Below, one piece after another: positions 1 to 5,736 of a stretch of 7,072 nucleotides of DNA. A model generated the notes under the pieces. That model was not told the DNA's origin, did no database searches, and worked only from the letters and a program-made list of their open reading frames with translations. Each line of letters starts with the position of its first letter. Within the stretch, counting starts at the first letter, position 1. The DNA is taken from the NCBI GenBank assembly GCA_035252155.1, contig DATFDL010000034.1:1-7072 (forward strand), given 5' to 3'. Position numbers and translations under genes: made by a program. Origin of the DNA: JAICLL01 sp035252155 (GTDB taxonomy: Bacteria; Planctomycetota; Planctomycetia; Pirellulales; JAICIG01).

Positions 1-1921
1 GCTCGCCCTGCTGCAGATAGGGTCCGAATTTACCGACACGCACGTAGATCGGCTCGCCATCGGCCGGCCTGCCGATTTGAACCTGGCTGACATCACGGGC
101 ACTGATTTCCTCGACCTTGTGCTCGAGCTGCTTTTTCAAGCCATCGCGACCATTGCCGAAATAGAAGTTGCGCAGATAGTCGACCCATTTCGATTCACCG
201 CGGCTGATGGCGTCGAGCTCATCTTCCATCTGGGCGGTAAATTGATAGTCAACCAGCTTGGGCAAATGGTTTTCCAGCAGTTGGGCGACAGCGAAGGCGG
301 TCCAGGTGGGCACCAGGGCGTTACCCCGTTTGAAGACGTAATCGCGGGCGAGGATCGTGTCGATGATCGCGGCATAGGTGCTCGGCCGACCGATGCCCAT
401 CTCTTCCAGGGCCCGCGTGAGCGTTGCTTCGTTGTAGCGGCTCGGCGGCTGCGTGGTGTGCGACTTGAGCTCGAGCTCGCGGCATTCAAGTTTCTCGCCC
501 ACATCGACCGAGGGAAGCACCGTTTCGCGGTCGGCGAGCTCCGCTTCCGGATCGTCGGAGCCTTCCACGTAGGCGCGAAGATAGCCGGCAAAGTCGATGG
601 TTTTGCCGCCGACTTTGAAGACCGCATCGCCGCCCTCGATCGTGACGCTGATCCGCCTGCCACGCGCATCGGCCATCTGACTGGCAATCGTTCGCTTCCA
701 GATCAGGTCGTAGAGCTTGAATTCGTCGGGCGAGACTTCGGCCCGCAGCGACTCGGGCATGGCGAATGGATGTCCGGCCGGCCGGATGGCTTCGTGGGCC
801 TCTTGAGCGTTCTTGACCTTCGTGACGTAGACGCGCGGCTGGTCGGGCAGGTACTCGCGGCCATAATTGTTCGACACCAGATCGCGGGCCGCCTCGATGG
901 CCACCTTGGCCAGGTTGGTCGAGTCGGTGCGCATATAGGTGATGTGGCCGTTTTCGTAGAGGCTTTGAGCGGCCTGCATCGTGCGCCGGGCGGTGAAGCC
1001 GAGCTTGCGGTTGGCCTCTTGTTGCAGCGTGCTGGTAGTGAACGGCGCGTAGGGCTTCGACGTATACGGCGTTTCTTCGACCGCCGTCACCCGGAAGGCG
1101 GCCTGCCGCAGCCGAGCGGCCAGCTCTTGGGCCTGCACCTCGTTGAGCAGCAGCAGGTCTTTGTTCTTAATCTTGCCGGTCGCCGGGTCGAAGTCGCGCG
1201 TCGCAGGCACTTCGCGTCCCTGATAGCTGGCTAGCGCGGCTTCGAATTGGTCGCCGGCCTGCTTGGCAAACGTGCCCAACAAGTCCCAGAACGTCGCGGC
1301 GACGAACGCCATTCGATCCAGCTCGCGTTCGACGATCAGCCGCACGGCTACACTCTGCACCCGCCCGGCCGAAAGCTTGGGTCGCACCTTTTTCCAGAGC
1401 AGCGGCGATACGCCATAGCCATAGAGCCGGTCGACGATCCGCCGGGCTTCTTGCGCCCTGACCAGGTCGTTGTCGATGTCGCGCGGGTGCTCTAGCGCCT
1501 CTTTGATCGCTTCGCGGGTGATCTCGTGAAACACCAAGCGGCGAACCGGCACCTTGGGCTTCAGCAATTCGCGCAGATGCCAACTGATGGCTTCGCCTTC
1601 GCGGTCTTCGTCGGTCGCCAGATAAAGCTCTTTGGCGTCTTTGACCAAGCTACGCAGTTTGCGCACTTGATCTATTTTTCCAGGTGGAACGACGTACACC
1701 GGGCTGAAATTGTCGTTGACGTTTACGCCGAGCGAGGCCCACTCCTCTTTCTTGTATTGGGCGGGTATCTGTTTCGCTCCGTGGGGCAGGTCGCGGACGT
1801 GCCCGATGCTGGCTTCAATGACGTAATCGCGGCCCAAAAAGCCCCCAATCGTTCGCGCCTTGGCCGGAGATTCTACAATGACCAGGGCCTTGCCGTTGGA
1901 ATTGACGGTTCGCTTTGCCAT
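1..1921 (-). CDS. topA: DNA topoisomerase I, type IA (partial, C-terminus off the left edge)
   Basis: Type IA topoisomerase, which relaxes negatively supercoiled DNA by cutting one strand through a 5'-phosphotyrosine and passing the other. The window holds the first 640 codons. The TOPRIM domain opens with LVIVESPAKART (catalytic Glu17) and carries the DxDxE acidic triad in TDEDREGEA (Asp104, Asp106, Glu108). The motif ARRIVDRLYGY and the conserved block KLSAGRVQSVAVRLIVERE follow. The active-site tyrosine is Tyr329 in HITYMRTDSTNLA (codon 937-935). Further on are AHEAIRP and RYNEATLTRALEEMGIGRPSTYA, as in bacterial TopA. Family members are usually 700-900 residues, so what is missing is the end of the core and the C-terminal zinc-ribbon or TopA repeats. 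ATG 1921 is the most upstream start possible, because an in-frame TAA lies at 1981-1979. No Shine-Dalgarno sequence precedes it. Divergent from the PpiD-like gene. Confidence 0.98.
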   Translation of the reverse strand, partial: MAKRTVNSNGKALVIVESPAKARTIGGFLGRDYVIEASIGHVRDLPHGAKQIPAQYKKEEWASLGVNVNDNFSPVYVVPPGKIDQVRKLRSLVKDAKELYLATDEDREGEAISWHLRELLKPKVPVRRLVFHEITREAIKEALEHPRDIDNDLVRAQEARRIVDRLYGYGVSPLLWKKVRPKLSAGRVQSVAVRLIVERELDRMAFVAATFWDLLGTFAKQAGDQFEAALASYQGREVPATRDFDPATGKIKNKDLLLLNEVQAQELAARLRQAAFRVTAVEETPYTSKPYAPFTTSTLQQEANRKLGFTARRTMQAAQSLYENGHITYMRTDSTNLAKVAIEAARDLVSNNYGREYLPDQPRVYVTKVKNAQEAHEAIRPAGHPFAMPESLRAEVSPDEFKLYDLIWKRTIASQMADARGRRISVTIEGGDAVFKVGGKTIDFAGYLRAYVEGSDDPEAELADRETVLPSVDVGEKLECRELELKSHTTQPPSRYNEATLTRALEEMGIGRPSTYAAIIDTILARDYVFKRGNALVPTWTAFAVAQLLENHLPKLVDYQFTAQMEDELDAISRGESKWVDYLRNFYFGNGRDGLKKQLEHKVEEISARDVSQVQIGRPADGEPIYVRVGKFGPYLQQGE

Positions 1922-1972
1922 CGTCTGACGGTCGTTTCGGTGATTACGGAAGAACGGTAGTCGGGTTTGGGA

Positions 1973-2000
1973 TTGCCTTTACGTCGATCCCACTTACAAT
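1973..2000 (+). promoter_or_regulatory. Candidate sigma70-type promoter for the PpiD-like gene
   Basis: TTGCCT at 1973-1978 (4 of 6 to the -35 consensus) is followed, after a 16-base spacer, by TACAAT at 1995-2000 (5 of 6 to the -10 consensus). Transcription would begin near 2007 and give a 5' leader of about 110 bases. The same arrangement, TTGCC plus one base, 16 bases, then TACAAT, occurs upstream of the gene at 5737, which raises confidence in both. The start site is inferred. Confidence 0.4.
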
Positions 2001-2035
2001 CAGCGGCGCGGGGTCAAGTTTCGAGTTGTTCTCTC

Positions 2036-2063
2036 ATTAGTATTTGTAGCGCTCGGCTGTCAA
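2036..2063 (-). promoter_or_regulatory. Candidate promoter for topA
   Basis: On the minus strand a perfect -35 box, TTGACA (2063-2058), is followed after 16 bases by ACTAAT (2041-2036; 4 of 6 to the -10 consensus). Transcription would start near 2028 and give topA a leader of roughly 105 bases. A second TTGACC at 2017-2012 has no suitable -10 at normal spacing. The call rests mainly on the -35 match and the position. Confidence 0.33.
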
Positions 2064-2102
2064 GGTATCTTCCCTTTGCGTCGTTTATGCAAGGGGTAAG
2101 CC

Positions 2103-2110
2103 GGGGAGGA
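2103..2110 (+). promoter_or_regulatory. Ribosome binding site of the PpiD-like gene
   Basis: GGGGAGGA ends six bases before ATG 2117. This strong Shine-Dalgarno match fixes the start of the downstream gene, whose first residues run directly into a plausible N-terminal membrane anchor. Confidence 0.75.
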
Positions 2111-2116
2111 TAGGTT

Positions 2117-4453
2117 ATGGCGTCGCCGTTCCATGTTTTTCGCAAGCACCAGCGGGCGATGATGGCCGTGGTGGGCATTCTTTGCATGATCGGCTTTTCG
2201 ATCGCCGGGGTCGGGCTGCTTGACAACACGTCGGATCGTTCCAGCCGCGTCGACAACCCCGTGGTGGCCACCGCCTATGGCCAAACGCTCCGCGAGTCGG
2301 ACGTCGCTGCCCTGCAGCGGAAACGCGGGCTGGCCATTCGGTTCATGGGTGCCGCGATCCGCAGCGGCATGGGCGAGCTTGGGCGCTTTATCAATCCCGA
2401 GGCGTTCTTGGAAAACGTATTCGGCCCCGCCACCGAGGAGGCAGTAGTTGAAACGTGGGTGCTGGCCGAGCGAGCCAAACGGCTGGGAATGGTGGTGAGC
2501 GACGAAGCGATCAACGACTATTTAAAACGTATGACCGAAGATAAGGTCCGGCCCGAGATGCTCCGCGCCATCGTGAAGCAGCAGCGCTCTAGCCAGCCTG
2601 AAGTCTTCGACGCTCTGCGGCATGAGCTGCTGGCCTTCCGCCTGCGCGAGATGTCGCTGCGCAACGTCGAGGCGACGCCGGCGCAGCGTTGGGATTATTT
2701 TCGCCGGACGAACCAGCAAGCGGTGGCCGAAGTCGTGCCGCTGCCGGTCGAGCAATTCGCCGACGAGGTCTCCGATCCAACGGATGAAACGTTGGCGGCG
2801 TTCTTCGAGGCGAATAAAGATCGTGAGCCTCGCCCCGACTCGCCTCAGCCCGGCTTCAAAGTGCCCAAGAAAGCCGCCTTCGAGGTGGTGATTGCCCGAT
2901 ACGAGGATTTCGACGACCCCGACTCGGTCACCGAAGAGGAAATCAAAGAGTTCTACGAGAAGCACAAAGACCAGCGGTTTTTGTATTCACAACACGCCTT
3001 TACCGACTGGGAGGAAGAGCCGGCTGCCGATGAGGCCGCTGATGAGAAAGCCGGCGAGGAAAAGTCGGAGAAAGACACCGACCAGGCGGATGCCGACCAG
3101 AACGCTTCCGACAAGAAAGACGCCGAAAAGGAAAACTCCGACAAAAAGAATACTGACGAGAAGCCCGGCAACGACAAGGCCAAAGAAAGCTCCAAATCAC
3201 CGGGCAAAAAGGATCAATCGGCGTTGCGCGGCGCCGCGGTGGAACTGGTCGCCGCCTTGCAACAGGGCGTTGTCCTGGGCGGATTGCTTTCGGCCGACGA
3301 GGATGGCACGAAAGAGTCGGCCGCGGCGGACGACCAACCTGTTGAACCTACGACCGAAAAGTCGACCGACGAGCCAGCCGCCACTGATGGCGACAAAGCC
3401 CAGCCCGGCGGGAATGCCGACGAAAAACCCGCCGCCAAGATACCGAAAACCAAGATCCCGGCGATCGCCCCGCCGATCACCGACGAGTTGACGTTGCCGC
3501 GCGACATCCACAAAGGCGCGAATCCCAAGTACGCTCCACTCTGGAAGGTCGAGCGATCGATCCGCGAAGAGCTCTCGCGCGACAAGGCCAACGAAAAGAT
3601 CGAGAAGGCATTGCAGGCGGTTCAAGCCAAAATGCGTCAATTCAGCCGGGCGCGGCTCGGTTCGTCGGACAAGAAGCCCAAGATCGACCTGGCGAAGTTG
3701 GCCGACGAGCATGGTTTGCGCGAGTTGCAAACCGGGCTGCTGACGGCTTACGAGCTGCAAGACAAGCACCCCGAACTGGCGCAGGCCCGCGGCGAGGGGC
3801 CGGGCGTCAACTTTTTAAACATCGGCTACAGTAACGTGCCGGTCTACCAAAGCACGATCGTTCAAGACACCGATGCCAATCGCTATCTATTTTGGAAGAC
3901 CGAGGACGAGCCGGCGTATGTGCCCGAATTCTCGGAGATCCGCTCGAAAGTCTTGCACACTTGGAAGCTGGTGCAGGCCCGCGAAATTGCGGAGAAGAAG
4001 GCGCAGACGATGGCCGCCGAGGCCAAAAGCGCCGGCAAGCCGCTGAAAGAGGTCTTCGCCGATCAGGAAATGACGGTTGTGCAGACGCCACCGTTCTCTT
4101 GGATGTCGCGGGGCACCGCCAGTGTCAATATGCGCAGCCCGCTCGAAGTGAGCGAGGTGGAAGGCGTCGAGCGACCGGGCGCCGACTTCATGCGTGAAGT
4201 GTTCAACCTGGGCGTAGGCGACGTGGGCGCGGCGATGAACCAGCCGCAGACCATCGCCTATGTGATTCGCGTCACCAGCCTGCAGCCGCCGCGCGAGCTA
4301 TTGCGTTCGCGGTTTATGGCGGCGCCGTTCATGCTCTATGCCGAGGCGGGCACCGACCACCGGCAACAGATCGTCGAGTCGTGGCGCAAAGGCATCGACG
4401 CCGAAGCGAATCTTACCTGGGTGAAACGCGCGGGCGAAAACGCCGCCGATTGA
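2117..4453 (+). CDS. Membrane-anchored SurA/PpiD-like chaperone (peptidylprolyl isomerase family)
   Basis: Probably an envelope folding factor of the SurA/PpiD group, anchored in the inner membrane with most of the chain outside the cytoplasm. A short basic N-terminus (FRKHQR, residues 8-13) precedes one membrane segment at about 15-35, the positive-inside layout of PpiD. Residues 50-200 fit a SurA-type helical N-domain: a YGQTLRESDV strand-turn after the anchor, then long amphipathic helices. Residues 600-650 (YVPEFSEIRSKVLHTW and a charged helix) and 690-725 (MREVFNLGVGDVGAA, then IAYVIRV) resemble the C-terminal half of PpiD and parvulin proteins. I see no complete parvulin domain, so isomerase activity is doubtful. 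An acidic/lysine-rich low-complexity insert covers about 299-369 and 392-440, split by a hydrophobic stretch at 370-391. At 778 residues it is longer than E. coli PpiD (623), largely because of this insert. The stop lies 14 bases from that of the convergent DUF1559 gene. Confidence 0.82.
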   Translation: MASPFHVFRKHQRAMMAVVGILCMIGFSIAGVGLLDNTSDRSSRVDNPVVATAYGQTLRESDVAALQRKRGLAIRFMGAAIRSGMGELGRFINPEAFLENVFGPATEEAVVETWVLAERAKRLGMVVSDEAINDYLKRMTEDKVRPEMLRAIVKQQRSSQPEVFDALRHELLAFRLREMSLRNVEATPAQRWDYFRRTNQQAVAEVVPLPVEQFADEVSDPTDETLAAFFEANKDREPRPDSPQPGFKVPKKAAFEVVIARYEDFDDPDSVTEEEIKEFYEKHKDQRFLYSQHAFTDWEEEPAADEAADEKAGEEKSEKDTDQADADQNASDKKDAEKENSDKKNTDEKPGNDKAKESSKSPGKKDQSALRGAAVELVAALQQGVVLGGLLSADEDGTKESAAADDQPVEPTTEKSTDEPAATDGDKAQPGGNADEKPAAKIPKTKIPAIAPPITDELTLPRDIHKGANPKYAPLWKVERSIREELSRDKANEKIEKALQAVQAKMRQFSRARLGSSDKKPKIDLAKLADEHGLRELQTGLLTAYELQDKHPELAQARGEGPGVNFLNIGYSNVPVYQSTIVQDTDANRYLFWKTEDEPAYVPEFSEIRSKVLHTWKLVQAREIAEKKAQTMAAEAKSAGKPLKEVFADQEMTVVQTPPFSWMSRGTASVNMRSPLEVSEVEGVERPGADFMREVFNLGVGDVGAAMNQPQTIAYVIRVTSLQPPRELLRSRFMAAPFMLYAEAGTDHRQQIVESWRKGIDAEANLTWVKRAGENAAD

Positions 4454-4467
4454 AGCTCGGGCGCTCG

Positions 4468-5394
4468 TCAAAAGTCATCCACGTGCAGCCCGTCGTCTCG
4501 CACCGCCAGGCGGTTAAGCACGTTCATGTCGGTCGAGTTGCTGAGGCTGACCACGTGCCCATCGGTGAAGACAAACTGGCACACTTCAGGATGATAGCTG
4601 CCGAACTTGCAATGCCAGGGACCGTTCAGGTCGTCGGGGCTTTGTCCAAGGTCAAATTTAGGATTGCCCGCGATGCGGCTGTAATTGCGGGGAAAGTCGC
4701 CGTTGTAAATGGCGCCGTCTCCCCACGATGGGCCGCTCTGGCCGAACTTACTCAGCGGCACGTGCTTTTCGCCGACCAGGAAGGTGTGGCTCGTTCCGTC
4801 GAGAATGTCTTTCAAGTGTGTTTTGGATTGAGTCGACACGATCTGGCCATTCGAGAGTTGCGAGTCGGCCTGGCACATGGCGCCGCGACAGAGCGGATCG
4901 TCGACAATCGCCCCGGCGAATTGTCCGCCGTTGCCCGCATAGTCACCCAGCGCTCCCGGATACTGCTGCGTATTGGGAAGGCCCGTGCTGGAGATTTCGA
5001 ATTGCGTACTCAACATGGGCGAGCGGCGGGAGGGGCAATAATAGCCGGGCACCGCTGTCGTGCGGGCCGCCGGCTGCTGTTCATAATAGCTTTTGGAAAC
5101 ATCCCACAGCGCATACAAATTCGACTGCTCCATTTGCGGCAGGATTTGCACGAACCAAGTGGCATGTTGCGGCCCCAGCCGGCTCGCAGGCAGAGACTGG
5201 TGTACGTCGTCGAAATTCAGAATGGCGGCGCCGATCTGTTTCAAGTTGTTGGCGCATTGGCTGCGCCGGCTCGACTCGCGCGCGGCCTGCACGGCGGGCA
5301 ACAGCAGGGCCGCAAGGATGCCGATGATGGCCACGACCACCAACAACTCGACCAAAGTAAAACCACGGCGCGCACGAAGTGTTTGGGATGGCAT
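4468..5394 (-). CDS. DUF1559 protein with prepilin-type N-terminal cleavage/methylation domain
   Basis: A type IV pilin/type II secretion pseudopilin-like protein of the DUF1559 family, so numerous in planctomycetes. Its exact role is not established. The N-terminus is canonical: a basic leader ending RRG, then FTLVELLVVVAIIGILAA. A prepilin peptidase would cut after Gly11, leaving Phe12 as mature residue 1 and Glu16 as the conserved +5 glutamate. The hydrophobic helix continues into QAARESSRRSQCANNLKQIG (37-56), the family signature. Later hallmarks are YYCPSRRSP (118-126), LKDILDGTSHTFLVGEK (194-210) and FGSYHPE with FVFTDGHV (264-281). Six cysteines (47, 120, 169, 174, 262, 272) would allow disulfides outside the cytoplasm. 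The 308-residue length is normal. AGGAG at 5405-5401 sits six bases from ATG 5394. The gene stands alone and converges on the PpiD-like gene. Confidence 0.97.
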   Translation of the reverse strand: MPSQTLRARRGFTLVELLVVVAIIGILAALLLPAVQAARESSRRSQCANNLKQIGAAILNFDDVHQSLPASRLGPQHATWFVQILPQMEQSNLYALWDVSKSYYEQQPAARTTAVPGYYCPSRRSPMLSTQFEISSTGLPNTQQYPGALGDYAGNGGQFAGAIVDDPLCRGAMCQADSQLSNGQIVSTQSKTHLKDILDGTSHTFLVGEKHVPLSKFGQSGPSWGDGAIYNGDFPRNYSRIAGNPKFDLGQSPDDLNGPWHCKFGSYHPEVCQFVFTDGHVVSLSNSTDMNVLNRLAVRDDGLHVDDF

Positions 5395-5400
5395 TTCGAT

Positions 5401-5405
5401 CTCCT
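5401..5405 (-). promoter_or_regulatory. Ribosome binding site of the DUF1559 gene
   Basis: AGGAG on the minus strand, six bases ahead of ATG 5394. It supports this start, which also gives the expected short basic prepilin leader of 11 residues. Confidence 0.7.
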
Positions 5406-5496
5406 AGAACGCCCGGCGCGGCGACGTATACCGCACGCTTCGGGCAAGAAAACGGGGGTGGGAATCACGTTGCAATTAACTGGCACGCAGTCAGAC

Positions 5497-5514
5497 GACC
5501 GCGCGGTCACGTGA
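5497..5514. repeat. Two fused palindromes (12 and 8 bases)
   Basis: GACCGCGCGGTC at 5497-5508 is a perfect palindrome. TCACGTGA at 5507-5514 is a second perfect palindrome sharing its first two bases. Tandem symmetric sites in an upstream region are compatible with a dimeric regulator's operator, or with leader RNA structure in the DUF1559 transcript. No specific regulator can be named. Confidence 0.45.
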
Positions 5515-5531
5515 AGCCCGATCCGTGAGAG

Positions 5532-5547
5532 ACCGCCGGCAGGCGGT
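5532..5547. repeat. GC-rich inverted repeat (hairpin)
   Basis: ACCGCC (5532-5537) and GGCGGT (5542-5547) are perfect complements around the four-base loop GGCA. No T-run follows on the plus strand and no U-tract would follow on the minus transcript, so it does not look like an intrinsic terminator. It ends 15 bases before the Shine-Dalgarno motif at 5563. Confidence 0.45.
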
Positions 5548-5562
5548 GCACGCAGAGCGTTG

Positions 5563-5597
5563 AAGGAGGTTTGTTCATGGCCGAAGGACCGCCGTAA
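5563..5597 (+). other. Six-codon mini-frame with perfect Shine-Dalgarno (possible leader peptide or gene remnant)
   Basis: AAGGAGGT at 5563-5570 is a full match to the anti-Shine-Dalgarno sequence. Six bases later ATG 5577 opens the frame M-A-E-G-P-P, closed by TAA at 5595-5597. A four-pair hairpin, CCGT (5592-5595) with ACGG (5600-5603), covers the stop codon. No promoter was recognised just upstream on the plus strand. It may be a real mini-cistron, the surviving start of a decayed gene, or coincidence. Confidence 0.25.
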
Positions 5598-5624
5598 AAA
5601 CGGACGAGGCCCAACGGCGCTCAA

Positions 5625-5652
5625 TCTATATGACCGCCGCCCGCCCCGTCAA
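5625..5652 (-). promoter_or_regulatory. Candidate promoter for the DUF1559 gene
   Basis: On the minus strand TTGACG (5652-5647; 5 of 6 to consensus) is followed after 16 bases by TATAGA (5630-5625; 4 of 6). An overlapping alternative -10, TAGATT (5628-5623), has an 18-base spacer. Transcription would begin near 5618, leaving a leader of about 220 bases before ATG 5394. Confidence 0.4.
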
Positions 5653-5676
5653 GCGTCCGGCCGGCGGGGTGGTGTT

Positions 5677-5704
5677 TTGCCGGGCCATGCCAACAGGGTA
5701 CAAT
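5677..5704 (+). promoter_or_regulatory. Candidate sigma70-type promoter for the HEPN pair
   Basis: TTGCCG at 5677-5682 (4 of 6), a 16-base spacer, then TACAAT at 5699-5704 (5 of 6). Transcription would begin near 5711, giving a leader of about 26 bases before ATG 5737. It matches the arrangement upstream of the PpiD-like gene. A small inverted repeat, GTCA-TT-TGAC (5715-5724), lies between the presumed start site and the ribosome binding site. Confidence 0.45.
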
Positions 5705-5726
5705 TCAAGTAAGGGTCATTTGACTT

Positions 5727-5731
5727 AAGGA
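5727..5731 (+). promoter_or_regulatory. Ribosome binding site of the 219-residue protein
   Basis: AAGGA five bases before ATG 5737. With the candidate promoter just upstream, it supports this start. Confidence 0.6.
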
Positions 5732-5736
5732 CGATT

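Larger units (their letters stand above)
1922..2116. other. Divergent intergenic region between topA and the PpiD-like gene
   Basis: The 195 bases between two divergent start codons. Candidate promoters for both directions interleave here and are listed separately. An imperfect hairpin lies just ahead of the rightward gene's ribosome binding site: CCCTT at 2072-2076 pairs with AAGGG at 2091-2095, and G2078-C2079 pairs with G2089-C2090, leaving one bulged T. It is too weak to call a riboswitch. No small coding frame with a plausible start site was found. Confidence 0.5.
5395..5736. other. Divergent intergenic region upstream of the DUF1559 gene and the HEPN pair
   Basis: A 342-base gap between divergent genes with no convincing full-length gene. 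It holds a candidate leftward promoter (5652-5625), a candidate rightward promoter (5677-5704), a 12-base palindrome joined to an 8-base one (5497-5514), a six-pair GC hairpin (5532-5547), and a six-codon frame behind a perfect Shine-Dalgarno sequence (5563-5597). If the leftward promoter is right, the DUF1559 mRNA has a leader of about 220 bases containing most of these elements. Confidence 0.5.

Noticed and set aside
77..1234. Plus-strand open frame of 385 codons
   Set aside because: It lies wholly antisense to topA, whose catalytic motifs are intact in the minus frame. Its arginine/glycine/valine-rich translation is the usual shadow of GC-rich coding DNA, and no ribosome binding site precedes it.
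1874..1879. A third TACAAT
   Set aside because: Inside the topA coding sequence, with no TTG-type -35 box at 16-18 bases upstream, and no gene in the right place downstream.
2892..3491. Plus-strand frame rich in Arg, Thr and Pro, plus minus-strand frames at 2953-3207 and 3197-3769
   Set aside because: Shadows of the repetitive GAx/AAx-rich insert of the PpiD-like gene. Their odd compositions follow directly from reading Lys/Glu/Asp codons in other frames.
4440..4480. Possible bidirectional terminator between the convergent PpiD-like and DUF1559 genes
   Set aside because: Only three-pair complementarity was found around 4455-4465 and no flanking T- or A-run. The 14-base gap is too short for a hairpin terminator outside the genes.
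4381..5514. Plus-strand open frame of 377 codons
   Set aside because: Antisense to the DUF1559 gene and starting inside the end of the PpiD-like gene. The DUF1559 protein shows family motifs from end to end, and this frame shows none.
5592..5603. CCGT-AAAA-ACGG hairpin as a terminator
   Set aside because: Only four pairs and no T-run follows. It is noted only as covering the stop codon of the mini-frame.
5241..5624. Minus-strand frame of 127 codons overlapping the start of the DUF1559 gene
   Set aside because: Its second half is the DUF1559 N-terminus read out of frame, and its first half is non-coding leader. No start signal was seen at 5624.
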